In this document: positions 1-7,112 of the stretch, piece after piece
Layout: each line of letters opens with the position of its first letter
Position numbering within the stretch: position 1 is the stretch's first letter
Assembly: GCA_012513545.1 (NCBI GenBank)
Contig: JAAZCB010000115.1
Coordinates: 1-10,292, forward strand
Reading direction: 5' to 3'
DNA from: Clostridiaceae bacterium
GTDB taxonomy: Bacteria > Bacillota_A > Clostridia > Acetivibrionales > Acetivibrionaceae
Length of the DNA: 10,292 nucleotides
Program-made: the position numbers and the translations under genes
The notes under the pieces: generated by a model
Seen by the model: the letters and a program-made list of their open reading frames with translations, nothing else
Database searches by the model: none
Told to the model about the DNA's origin: nothing

Positions 1-698
1 CTGTAAAGCTTAAGCCTGGCTTTAGTCTTAATGTTGCTCTGAAGCTTTACTGAAATCTCAAATTTCTCCTTAAGCCTTAAAGTATCGGGAACTTTTATCT
101 CCTTAATCTGTACATCCTCCTGATGAGTATTTACAACTGGAAATATATCCAGCGTTATACCCTGACTTTTCAGTACCTTTGCACTTTTTAAAGCATCGCC
201 TGCATTCTGTCTTCCATCGGTAACAAGAACAATTCTTTTCCTGTCTTCTGAGGGAATAAGGGACGCGGCATATGTTAAAGCCTGTTCAATATTAGTAAAG
301 GTGCTGTTTATTTTTGTCTGCAGGGACAAGAAATTAATATCCTCCGAGGGAGTGAACTCAACCATGGAGTTCTCCCCAAAATTAACTACTGCAACCTTGT
401 CATAGCGCTTTTTAAATTTCAATGCCTCTTTAAGGAATTCTTCACCCCGTGTTATAGATCCTGCCATACTGTCCGAGCCATCAACCAGAAATACAGTGGT
501 TATTTTATCGGACGTTTTTTTGATGCCAAAGCCTGCAAGACATAAAACTACCAATAGGAAAATCAGCGCTCTTAGAACCAGCATTGTTCTTCTTCTCCAC
601 TTTACCAGCCTTTTGAGACTTTTTGACGTAAAGAACATAAAAAGCGCAATAACAGGTATCAATATTAGTAATAACGGATAATTAAAGTTAAATGCCAT
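1..698 (-). CDS. Membrane-anchored VWA-domain protein, C-terminal part beyond the window
   Basis: I translated this reading frame by hand; it stays open from the ATG at 698 to the left edge, giving 232 full residues. Two hydrophobic segments (about residues 7-24 and 40-59) flank a strongly basic loop (Lys/Arg-rich, 26-39), so the loop should be cytoplasmic and what follows should lie outside the membrane. A von Willebrand A domain follows, with a complete MIDAS: DGSDS at 73-77, Thr135 and Asp161 (in LVTDGRQN). From about residue 196 a beta-sandwich-like segment begins and is cut by the window end. The ATG lies inside the last codons of the upstream BatA-like gene (11-base overlap). It is preceded by GGTGGG nine bases away and by an in-frame TAG, so the start is firm. 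Relatives of this layout are often long (800 residues or more) and can end in an amidotransferase-like domain; whether that holds here cannot be seen. Family assignment is strong, function unknown. Confidence 0.88.
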   Translation of the reverse strand, partial: MAFNFNYPLLLILIPVIALFMFFTSKSLKRLVKWRRRTMLVLRALIFLLVVLCLAGFGIKKTSDKITTVFLVDGSDSMAGSITRGEEFLKEALKFKKRYDKVAVVNFGENSMVEFTPSEDINFLSLQTKINSTFTNIEQALTYAASLIPSEDRKRIVLVTDGRQNAGDALKSAKVLKSQGITLDIFPVVNTHQEDVQIKEIKVPDTLRLKEKFEISVKLQSNIKTKARLKLY

Positions 699-2502
699 TT
701 GAGTAAACCCACCATTCTATTAATAAAACCAGCAGTATAATCCAAAGAAATATACCCTGTAAATTCATTCCAGTATTCAGAGGTTTCTGCGGACTTCCTT
801 CAATCGGATTCTCCGCCTGAGTATTATTACCGGTACTGTTTATAAGGTCTGATTCAATACCGGAGGGAACATTTACTGAAAAATAGAAATTCTTATTTCC
901 ATCTTCCGTTTTCTGACTTAGCGTATACAAGCCTGCTTCACCTGTATCATCAAAGACCATCGCTGGAAATGGCGGTGCAATCTTTATGTTCCTGCCGGTT
1001 GGAGTAGTAACATATGCTTCCTGCGCCTTAGGATCAAGATTAAAGCTGATTCCATCCCCGGAATATACACTTTCCACATTCCTTACCGTTGAAGGAAGCA
1101 GCCAGTTGAGAGTGTTGGTCATAAATATGGGAAATGCAGGAGTAAGAGGCATATCAGTATTATGAATATCAAAACCCGCTACAAGTACCCTACGGTTTTG
1201 ATACTGTCCGGCAAAAGCTCCTGTACCCTCTTTGAACCTTAGTATTTCCTTACCCCACACGGGTATGTTTAATATCTTTGTTTTGCCTATTGAAAAATCA
1301 AAGTCTTTTACATATTGGAATATCTCATCATCAAAATCCTCAACCTGAGGATTTTCCACTTCCTTCTCAATTTCAAACAAGCTGTTTTCTGCAGGATTCA
1401 GTATCATTACATTGCCGTCGTCCGGAAGCTTCTCGGGAATGAAGCCGTCATAAATATAGAGCTGGTATCCCTTCACATCCTCAATATCATCAATACCTGC
1501 TTTAAAAAGCTCTATTCCGTTAGTCAATGAAATAACCTTTTCGATAAAAACATTGCTTTCTGTTACAAGCAAAGCTTTGTGAATGTTTGAAGGATTGACA
1601 GCGCTCCAGGCACTATTATCAATTTTCAAGGAATCTTCCCTGTCAATACGGACTTCCAGAAGTTTAATATTGTCAGGTATATCATTCCAATAGATATTTG
1701 AGGTTCCTCCCTTTTCAATATCCACGTTCCTTGCATCAAACACAATTCCATCAACATAAAGGCTAACAGGCACAGTTGCATCCGAAGCACTGAAATTAGA
1801 AACCCTGCCAAGCACTGTAAGTCCCTTAGCACCTCTCGAGTATGAGATCAAAGTAACCGCATAGTTGTCACCGTTATTGGATATATTCGAAATATCCTCT
1901 AAAACTCCGGGGATGTCGAACTCATGGTCAGAAAAAACTACCACCTGTGCCCCGGGCTGTTGCTTTATCAAAGACACAACAAGGTTTTTTACATCCTCTT
2001 CATTGGAAGTACCATTTGTAACTCTAAGACTGTCAAGCTTTGACAAAAGGCTGTTTTTATTACTGCTTAAATTTTCGAGGATAAGAGCATTTCTCCCCAT
2101 ATTGACAAGGGTCACTTTTATCCCGGGTTTTAGATTTGATATTAACTCAGCCGCCTGAGCCTTCGCCTCATCGAATCTGCTTTTTCCGACATCTTCAGCC
2201 TGCATGCTGAGCGAAGTGTCTATTATGACAATTACGTTTCCCTTTTCGCCCCCAAGAGAATTCAAAAAAGGCTTTGCAAGAGCAAACGCCAAAAGAATAA
2301 CTGCAAGTATTTGTAGCAGCATTAATAAATTTTTTCTAAGTTTCTGCCATGGAGCATTTGCCTCAAGGTCTCTTAATGCCTCTTCCCAGAGGAAAAGACT
2401 TGATACGGTAAAGTCCTGATGCCGCTGCTTCAAAAGGTATAATATTATTATGACGGGAACAGCAGCTAAAGCCAAAAACGCCCATGGTGAGTAAAAAGTC
2501 AT
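688..2502 (-). CDS. BatA-like membrane protein with VWA domain
   Basis: 604 residues. The N-terminus has the BatA-type pattern: helix 1 (about 6-24), a basic loop with VSSLFLW (33-39), and helix 2 (about 59-79). The VWA domain follows with MIDAS residues DTSLS at 95-99, Thr165 and Asp192. Residues about 225-300 look like a beta-sandwich. Residues about 305-470 resemble the amidotransferase-like fold and end in a VAGFDIHNTDMPL...NTLNWL segment (441-468) that is similar in pattern to the end of the equivalent domain in the protein at 8040-10292. A last helix lies at about 583-600. The basic first loop predicts that the VWA and later domains are outside the cell membrane. No cysteine is present. 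The gene starts in an ATGA overlap with the DUF58 gene, which implies translational coupling, and its end overlaps the next VWA gene. In Bacteroides, Bat proteins were linked to aerotolerance; that role should not be assumed here. Confidence 0.9.
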   Translation of the reverse strand: MTFYSPWAFLALAAVPVIIILYLLKQRHQDFTVSSLFLWEEALRDLEANAPWQKLRKNLLMLLQILAVILLAFALAKPFLNSLGGEKGNVIVIIDTSLSMQAEDVGKSRFDEAKAQAAELISNLKPGIKVTLVNMGRNALILENLSSNKNSLLSKLDSLRVTNGTSNEEDVKNLVVSLIKQQPGAQVVVFSDHEFDIPGVLEDISNISNNGDNYAVTLISYSRGAKGLTVLGRVSNFSASDATVPVSLYVDGIVFDARNVDIEKGGTSNIYWNDIPDNIKLLEVRIDREDSLKIDNSAWSAVNPSNIHKALLVTESNVFIEKVISLTNGIELFKAGIDDIEDVKGYQLYIYDGFIPEKLPDDGNVMILNPAENSLFEIEKEVENPQVEDFDDEIFQYVKDFDFSIGKTKILNIPVWGKEILRFKEGTGAFAGQYQNRRVLVAGFDIHNTDMPLTPAFPIFMTNTLNWLLPSTVRNVESVYSGDGISFNLDPKAQEAYVTTPTGRNIKIAPPFPAMVFDDTGEAGLYTLSQKTEDGNKNFYFSVNVPSGIESDLINSTGNNTQAENPIEGSPQKPLNTGMNLQGIFLWIILLVLLIEWWVYSNGI

Positions 2503-3365
2503 ACCCTGTTCACCACCATTTTTATCATTTGTTCTACCGGTAATGATGTCTCTGACAGAATGTAATGCACTCCGTAGTTATTGCAGACCTCTTCCGTTTC
2601 CCTAAGAAACCTCTCCAGAACTCTGGTATAAGTTTTAATGAGAGAGGGCGAGGCAGTAATATCCTTAAATTCCCCCGTTTCCGAGTCCACAAGCCTTAAG
2701 CTTAAGCTTATGTCCGGTTTCATTTCCTGCGGAGAAAGCACATGGCAAATGTAAACTTCCTGCTTTCTGAACTTAAGATAGCTAATCATATCCTTAATAT
2801 TACCTTTTGTAAAAAAATCCGATATTACTACTGAAATACCTCTTCCGGCTTTAAAGTCAAACTTTGATATTGTGTTGTAAATATCCGTCTGTCCGGTATA
2901 TTTAAGCCCTTCCATAAGATTTAACACCTCCCCGAAGGAGTTCCTCCCCCGCAGAGCTTTATTAAAAGACTCAACTGCATTACTCAAAAACACCAGGGAT
3001 AACCTGTCATAATTGGAAAGACTTATATAAGAAAGGGCAGCAGCGAGCCTTCTTGATGCAATACTTTTGTTAGGTTCGCCCCAGTCCATGGACTTGCTTG
3101 TATCTAGAAATATATGGACAGGAGCTTCCCTTTCCTCCATAAAAAGCTTTATAAACAGCTTTTCGAAACGTCCATAAGCATTCCAGTCAATTCTTTTAAA
3201 ATCATCGCCGATTGAATACTCCCTGTAGTCGGAGAATTCAACAGAACTTCCCTTGGCCCTGGACTTCCTGTTACCGGATGCGCCATCGGCAATAGTCATT
3301 CTCGATGATATAACCAGCTTCTCAAGCTTTCTTAAAAAATCACTGTCGAATATCTGACTTTTCAC
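2499..3365 (-). CDS. DUF58 domain protein (cytosolic, VWA-like MIDAS core)
   Basis: 288 residues with no membrane helix, so this is the short, soluble form of DUF58 protein. The family hallmark is clear: EFSDYREYSIGDDFKRIDW at 43-61, followed by a basic patch and the MIDAS start DTSKS (88-92) in HIFLDTSKSMDWG. Candidate remaining MIDAS residues are Thr160 (TGQTD) and Asp183 (ISDFF). Members of this family are nearly always next to a moxR gene, as here, and are thought to be direct partners of the MoxR ATPase. The start codon is GTG at 3365: an in-frame TAG sits three codons upstream, a GAGAGGT ribosome site lies just before it, and the next internal ATG is codon 23, which would cut into the domain. 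It follows the MoxR gene by 35 bases and overlaps the BatA-like gene by four bases (ATGA). The substrate of the system is unknown. Confidence 0.93.
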   Translation of the reverse strand: MKSQIFDSDFLRKLEKLVISSRMTIADGASGNRKSRAKGSSVEFSDYREYSIGDDFKRIDWNAYGRFEKLFIKLFMEEREAPVHIFLDTSKSMDWGEPNKSIASRRLAAALSYISLSNYDRLSLVFLSNAVESFNKALRGRNSFGEVLNLMEGLKYTGQTDIYNTISKFDFKAGRGISVVISDFFTKGNIKDMISYLKFRKQEVYICHVLSPQEMKPDISLSLRLVDSETGEFKDITASPSLIKTYTRVLERFLRETEEVCNNYGVHYILSETSLPVEQMIKMVVNRV

Positions 3366-3373
3366 AATATTCT

Positions 3374-3380
3374 ACCTCTC
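3374..3380 (-). promoter_or_regulatory. Ribosome binding site supporting the GTG start of the DUF58 gene
   Basis: The minus strand reads GAGAGGT, eight bases before GTG 3365. The in-frame stop TAG at 3372-3374 overlaps it, so no longer form of the protein is possible in this frame. Confidence 0.75.
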
Positions 3381-3400
3381 GGATCAAATTACTGTATTTT

Positions 3401-4384
3401 CTACATTTCAATGCTTTTTATGATTTCACCTATCATGTTGTCTGTGGTAATTCCCTCAGACGCCCCTTCAAAATTGAGGAAGAATCTGTGTCTCAGAGCT
3501 GGATAGGCCACGTACTTTATATCTTCAAATGCTACATTGTACCTTCCTTCGAGCACAGCCCTTATCTTGGCAGTAGAGATTATTGCCTGTGCACCTCTCG
3601 GGCTTGCTCCAAAGCGTATATATTTTTTGGCCTTCTCCGGGCAATAACCACTTTGAGTATGAGTTGCAAGAACAAGCTTTACGGCAAACTCCTGTACAGA
3701 TTTTGCAATTGGTATTTCTCTTGTTATTTTTCTTATTTCCAGAATCTCTTCACCTGTTGTTACCTTCAAAAGCTCTTCTTCCTCTTTTGAGGTCGTCATT
3801 GTAACAATCTCCATCAAGTCCTCAAGGGACGGGAACGGAACATCGAGTTTTAATAAAAACCTGTCCATCTGTGCTTCCGGGAGTGGATAGGTGCCTTCCA
3901 TTTCTATAGGATTCTGCGTTGCAAGAACAAAAAACGGCTGGGGCAGGTCATAGGTTGTGTTACCCACAGTTACGGTTTTTTCCTGCATCGCTTCTAAAAG
4001 TGCGCTCTGAGTCTTTGGGGTTGCCCTGTTAATTTCATCAGCGAGTACAATGTTGCTGAAGACGGGACCCGCCTGAAACTTAAAGCTTCCGCTGCCTTCT
4101 TCAGACTTTGTTATTATATTGGTTCCGACAACATCTGCGGGCATAAGGTCAGGAGTAAACTGAATCCTTGAAAACTGGAGGCTTAAAACCTTTCCCAGGG
4201 TCTTAACCAATCTTGTTTTTCCGAGTCCCGGCACTCCTTCAAGAAGTACATTTCCACCTGCAAGAATTGCTATCAGTACCTGTCTTATCAGCTCCTTCTG
4301 TCCAACCATGTGTTTTGCAACTTCATGCTCTATCTTTGCAACTGTATCTATAACCTTTCTGATATCGGTTTCATTGACCTCCAT
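3401..4384 (-). CDS. MoxR-family AAA+ ATPase
   Basis: 327 residues counted from the ATG at 4384. Walker A is GVPGLGKT (50-57), Walker B VLADEINR (113-120), sensor 1 is in ATQNP (155-159, Asn158), an arginine-finger candidate is Arg175 in MDRFLLKLD, and sensor 2 is in GASPRG (259-264, Arg263). All essential ATPase residues are present, so it should be active. MoxR ATPases form cytosolic hexamers that act as chaperone-like remodelers of neighbouring VWA/DUF58 proteins. The reading frame stays open to a TTG at 4411, but that start would place the AAGGAGG ribosome site inside the coding region; this site lies six bases before ATG 4384, so I choose the shorter form. It lies 43 bases after the coiled-coil gene and 35 bases before the DUF58 gene in the same operon. 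No gene symbol is given because many paralogous MoxR subfamilies exist. Confidence 0.95.
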   Translation of the reverse strand: MEVNETDIRKVIDTVAKIEHEVAKHMVGQKELIRQVLIAILAGGNVLLEGVPGLGKTRLVKTLGKVLSLQFSRIQFTPDLMPADVVGTNIITKSEEGSGSFKFQAGPVFSNIVLADEINRATPKTQSALLEAMQEKTVTVGNTTYDLPQPFFVLATQNPIEMEGTYPLPEAQMDRFLLKLDVPFPSLEDLMEIVTMTTSKEEEELLKVTTGEEILEIRKITREIPIAKSVQEFAVKLVLATHTQSGYCPEKAKKYIRFGASPRGAQAIISTAKIRAVLEGRYNVAFEDIKYVAYPALRHRFFLNFEGASEGITTDNMIGEIIKSIEM

Positions 4385-4390
4385 ATTCTT

Positions 4391-4397
4391 CCTCCTT
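4391..4397 (-). promoter_or_regulatory. Ribosome binding site of the MoxR gene, decides the start
   Basis: The minus strand reads AAGGAGG here, six bases before ATG 4384. It is close to a perfect anti-16S match. It rules out the in-frame TTG at 4411, which has no comparable site and would translate through this sequence. Confidence 0.9.
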
Positions 4398-4423
4398 AAT
4401 AAATCACGCAATTATCATTTATT
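4398..4423 (-). repeat. AT-only inverted repeat before the MoxR ribosome site
   Basis: Minus-strand AATAAAT (4417-4423) and ATTTATT (4398-4404) are perfect inverse complements separated by 12 bases, directly next to the AAGGAGG site. With only A-T pairs the hairpin would be weak; it lacks the GC stem and U-run of a terminator. It could modestly affect translation start, or be chance. Confidence 0.25.
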
Positions 4424-4427
4424 TATC

Positions 4428-6128
4428 CTACTCCAAAGTAGAAAAATAGTCCCTGACTATATCTTTCATGCCCGGCGGTACAGGAGCATCCATAAGACCT
4501 GACATTGCTTCGTCCCTGTACTCTTCAAAAACTTCGTTATACGGCAAGCTCCCTCCGCTCTCAAAAGGAACACTGTCTGCTTCGGAATACTGGCTTTGTC
4601 CGCCGCTTCCTTTTTGTCCCTTAACCTGTGACGCTTCCGAATCACCGCCTATTCTGTCAGGAACATAAATACGTTCATAGTTGGCAGTCTTTTTCTCACC
4701 CGGAGCTCTTGAGCCACCACCCGACTCCGGACCGCTGTATCCTGCATCCCGATTTGAGGTGCCGTCTCCAACGCCATTTCCTCCCTGACCTTGACCACTC
4801 TGTCCAGCCCCCTGGCCTGACTGACCTCCCTGGCTGCTGTTGCCTGAATTACCCTGACCACCCGCGTTTGATTCGCTTCCATTATTCGCTTGCGATCCGC
4901 TTCCCTGACTGCTTTCATCTGCAGAGCCACCTTCATTTCCCTGCTGTGCGCCGCTCTCCCCTCCCGATGAGCCTTGAGAACTGCTTGGTGAAAACATTCG
5001 GTTGATACCCGAACTTTTGGAAATCTGGTGTCTTGCCTCACTTATAGCCTGTGATATCTGATTAATGGCCTGTTGGCCTGAAGCCGGACTGCCCGAGCTA
5101 TTGTTCGTTTTTGACAAAGCATCAGATAAAGCCTGAAGATTACTTTCAATCGGTGTTATATCACCATTCTCCAGGGTTTCAGACAAATCTGAAAGGCTCT
5201 CCTTCAAATCCTCATTCTCCATCCCTGAGGACGCTTCTTTAAGCTCCTTTGCCAATTCATTTTTATCCTTGTTGCTGGCATTTTCAAGATTTTCTTTGAG
5301 CTCCTGAAGCTTCTCCTCCAGGTTACTCTTGTTTCCTTCTTTTAATGCATCTCCCAAGTCTTTTGTAAGCTGATTACCGGCAAGCTTCTCAGCCAGCTTT
5401 AATAGTTCAAGGTCAGCTTCGGAAAGCTTTAGCTTGTCAAGCTCATGCTTTGCTTTTGAGAGTGCTTTAACAGCGTCTTCTGCGTTTTTTGATTTGTTTA
5501 GTTCCTTCAATAGCTCCTCAACTTTTTTATTTAACTCTCTGAGTTTATCCGCAGATACTTTTGAACTTTTATTGAGCTCTTTCTTTTCCAATTCAAGCTT
5601 CTCTGCCTGCTTTTTCATTTCCTTCAGGACATTTCCTGCAATCACAGCCTTATCCTTTGCTCCTGTAGGAATTACAAAAGTTACCGCCACCATGAGCATT
5701 ATTACAAACGCGCAAAGAAACCGGTAAGCCGGAAGTCTAACAGGATATAGAAGTCTGAAATCCGCTTTTCTCGTTACATTTAATGCATCCTGCCTTTGCA
5801 GGGATGCAACAGGCGAAGAATCCTCCTTCAGATAATAAGCAGTAATAAGCCTCTCCTTAAGCCCAAGGGAATCTCCTGTTCTTATTGTCTTCATTATACC
5901 CGGTCTTATGAAAAAGGACACAAGAACAGACAGCAGAACAAAGGAACCATATATCGCCACCAGTTTATCAAGTAACAAAGGAACCGGAAGAAACATCGCA
6001 AATATGGACAACACAAGAGCAAACACCCCTGCTGCAATTAAAGCATATGCAAACAGAACCAGAGCATTGTTAAAATGCATCCTTCTTCTTAAAGGTCTCA
6101 GAGCATATAAAATTTCCTTAATATTCAT
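4428..6128 (-). CDS. Membrane-anchored coiled-coil / low-complexity protein of unknown function
   Basis: 566 residues, not a family I can name with certainty. The N-terminus is basic (RPLRRR at 11-16), followed by helices at about 22-47 and 50-74, a basic loop (75-134), and a third helix (135-155). Residues about 160-340 are almost all Lys, Glu, Leu, Asn and Ser with heptad-like spacing, indicating long coiled coils. Residues about 380-475 are a Gly/Ser/Gln/Asn low-complexity linker. The C-terminus (484-566) is ordered again: ERIYVPDRIGG, then YNEVFEEYRDEAM and PPGMKDIVRDYFSTLE as the very end. The positive-inside rule puts the coiled coil and tail outside the membrane. The plan (membrane N-terminus, helical middle, Gln/Gly-rich region, next to moxR/DUF58/batA-like genes) is like DUF4175 (TIGR02302) proteins of alphaproteobacteria; homology is inference. 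An AGGTGA ribosome site lies six bases before the ATG. It is the first gene after the 87-base gap and may begin a second transcript. Confidence 0.85.
   Translation of the reverse strand: MNIKEILYALRPLRRRMHFNNALVLFAYALIAAGVFALVLSIFAMFLPVPLLLDKLVAIYGSFVLLSVLVSFFIRPGIMKTIRTGDSLGLKERLITAYYLKEDSSPVASLQRQDALNVTRKADFRLLYPVRLPAYRFLCAFVIMLMVAVTFVIPTGAKDKAVIAGNVLKEMKKQAEKLELEKKELNKSSKVSADKLRELNKKVEELLKELNKSKNAEDAVKALSKAKHELDKLKLSEADLELLKLAEKLAGNQLTKDLGDALKEGNKSNLEEKLQELKENLENASNKDKNELAKELKEASSGMENEDLKESLSDLSETLENGDITPIESNLQALSDALSKTNNSSGSPASGQQAINQISQAISEARHQISKSSGINRMFSPSSSQGSSGGESGAQQGNEGGSADESSQGSGSQANNGSESNAGGQGNSGNSSQGGQSGQGAGQSGQGQGGNGVGDGTSNRDAGYSGPESGGGSRAPGEKKTANYERIYVPDRIGGDSEASQVKGQKGSGGQSQYSEADSVPFESGGSLPYNEVFEEYRDEAMSGLMDAPVPPGMKDIVRDYFSTLE
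4704..4991 (-). repeat. Low-complexity Gly/Ser/Gln/Asn-coding segment
   Basis: This stretch encodes residues about 380-475 of the coiled-coil membrane protein. It is made of short imperfect units such as SGQG, GNSG and SSQG, and is richer in G+C than the flanking coiled-coil DNA. It probably forms a flexible linker between the coiled coils and the conserved C-terminal tail, and is a likely site of length variation between strains. Confidence 0.8.
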
Positions 6129-6134
6129 AACTAA

Positions 6135-6140
6135 TCACCT
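6135..6140 (-). promoter_or_regulatory. Ribosome binding site of the coiled-coil protein gene
   Basis: The minus strand reads AGGTGA, six bases before ATG 6128, and supports that start codon. Confidence 0.75.
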
Positions 6141-6169
6141 GCCATATTCTCCATAATAATCCTTTTGCC

Positions 6170-6188
6170 TTGTATACAAATTCTACCA
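6170..6188 (-). promoter_or_regulatory. Possible internal promoter with palindromic operator
   Basis: The 87 bases at 6129-6215 are the widest gap in the cluster. On the minus strand, TGGTAGAAT (6180-6188) fits an extended -10 (TGn plus a hexamer one base off TATAAT). Directly downstream is the perfect 10-base palindrome TTGTATACAA (6170-6179), where transcription would start. The palindrome matches the core of the operator I recall for the B. subtilis gluconate repressor GntR and the TnGT-AT-ACnA style of the FadR/GntR subfamily. No good -35 is seen at 16-18 bases (best is ATGAAC, three of six). Short palindromes in AT-rich DNA can arise by chance, so this is tentative. Confidence 0.35.
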
Positions 6189-6215
6189 TAAAACGCATTG
6201 ACGTTCATTTCTAAG

Positions 6216-7112
6216 CTATTTTGCAGGCTTAATCCTTTTTGTACTGAAAAATATCAGTATGGCTGACATAACCACATCAAAAAGAATATTCAGCATCCAT
6301 GACTTAACCACTACTTCTCCATTGTTTTGTGCAAATATTGTTCCATTGGCAAGACCAACAAACGTACCAAAAAAGGAGTTGTTTGTAGCAGTACCTTCTA
6401 TAACCGAACCAAATCCAAAAAATGGATTCGGAAACAAAAAGGATGCCATTTCTTTGTAGGTAGGCTCATAACGGATGTACATGGACGTGTTAAACCAGGT
6501 ATTAACCCATTCCCTCCACAATAACATTACAATCACCGTGCCTGCAGTAATTATCAATATAGTCAGGTATGTCACAATTATTGCAACTATTGTCTTTTTA
6601 AAAATTGTTGAATAAAAAACACCCAGACTTCCAAGCATAAAAGCAGTAGCAATAAAAAACAAAAATAGCAGAAGTATGTCCGTGAGACTCACCCCGCCAT
6701 ACAGAAAAACAATTGATATAATAGGCAGGGATGCTGTGATTAATAGCAGTATATGTGCTATTGACACAAATATTTTTCCTATTACTATTTTAAACGGTGA
6801 AAAACTGGTACACAACAGCAGATCAAGAGTCTGTCTTTCCCTTTCGCCGCTAATTGCTCCTCCGGTCAATGCAGGTGTTATAAACAGCAGCATTATCAGT
6901 TGAATCAGCGCAAGTGTGTTAAAAGCATTTATAGCTATTCTCGGGCTGAAATTACTGTATCCGTAGTTGTACATCTGCTGGTTGTTATTGAAAAAAAAGA
7001 AAAGAAAAACAACCAGGAGCAGAAAACCCAGATAAACACTTACAAGAGTAGGAGCTTTCCATCCCCTCATCTTTGTCTTTAAATCCTTGTCAATAATTGG
7101 ATTAACCTGCAT
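6216..7112 (-). CDS. ABC-2-type transporter permease
   Basis: 298 residues with about six membrane helices: 22-41, 64-84, 110-138, 143-168, 174-199 and 272-290. The opening NPIIDKDLKTKMRG and the segment GAISGERERQTLDLLLCT (85-102), just after helix 2, are typical of ABC-2 permeases; the latter is the coupling region that contacts the ATPase. A loop of about 70 residues (200-271) between the last two helices is predicted to face outside. Only one permease gene is visible, so the working transporter would be a homodimer unless a second permease is encoded to the right of the window. It overlaps the end of the ATPase gene by 11 bases, with a strong ribosome site inside the ATPase reading frame, so the two are made together. 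The substrate cannot be inferred; the family includes exporters of peptides, polysaccharides and drugs, and GldF-like subunits of gliding systems. Confidence 0.92.
   Translation of the reverse strand: MQVNPIIDKDLKTKMRGWKAPTLVSVYLGFLLLVVFLFFFFNNNQQMYNYGYSNFSPRIAINAFNTLALIQLIMLLFITPALTGGAISGERERQTLDLLLCTSFSPFKIVIGKIFVSIAHILLLITASLPIISIVFLYGGVSLTDILLLFLFFIATAFMLGSLGVFYSTIFKKTIVAIIVTYLTILIITAGTVIVMLLWREWVNTWFNTSMYIRYEPTYKEMASFLFPNPFFGFGSVIEGTATNNSFFGTFVGLANGTIFAQNNGEVVVKSWMLNILFDVVMSAILIFFSTKRIKPAK

Noticed and set aside
496..681. Plus-strand frame of 61 codons at the left end
   Set aside because: It lies opposite the hand-translated VWA gene, which has an intact MIDAS motif and a clear start; the plus-strand product has no recognisable features.
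2695..2710. Tandem AAGCTT-like repeats
   Set aside because: They fall within well-supported DUF58 coding sequence for Leu/Ser/Lys-type codons and have no extended structure.
4398..4430. Possible terminator between the coiled-coil and MoxR genes
   Set aside because: The stem has only A-T pairs and no following T-run, and the next gene starts immediately, so read-through is expected.
4649..5041. A 130-codon minus-strand frame, and a 125-codon plus-strand frame at 4628-5005, across the low-complexity region
   Set aside because: Both are shadows created by the biased Gly/Ser/Gln codons of the real gene; their products have no domain pattern and no convincing start signals.
6131..6208. A 25-codon minus-strand reading frame (starting MNVNAFYGR) that ends two bases before the coiled-coil gene
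   Set aside because: No ribosome site precedes its ATG, it overlaps the possible promoter, and such short frames are common by chance; it could only matter as a leader peptide if conserved in relatives.
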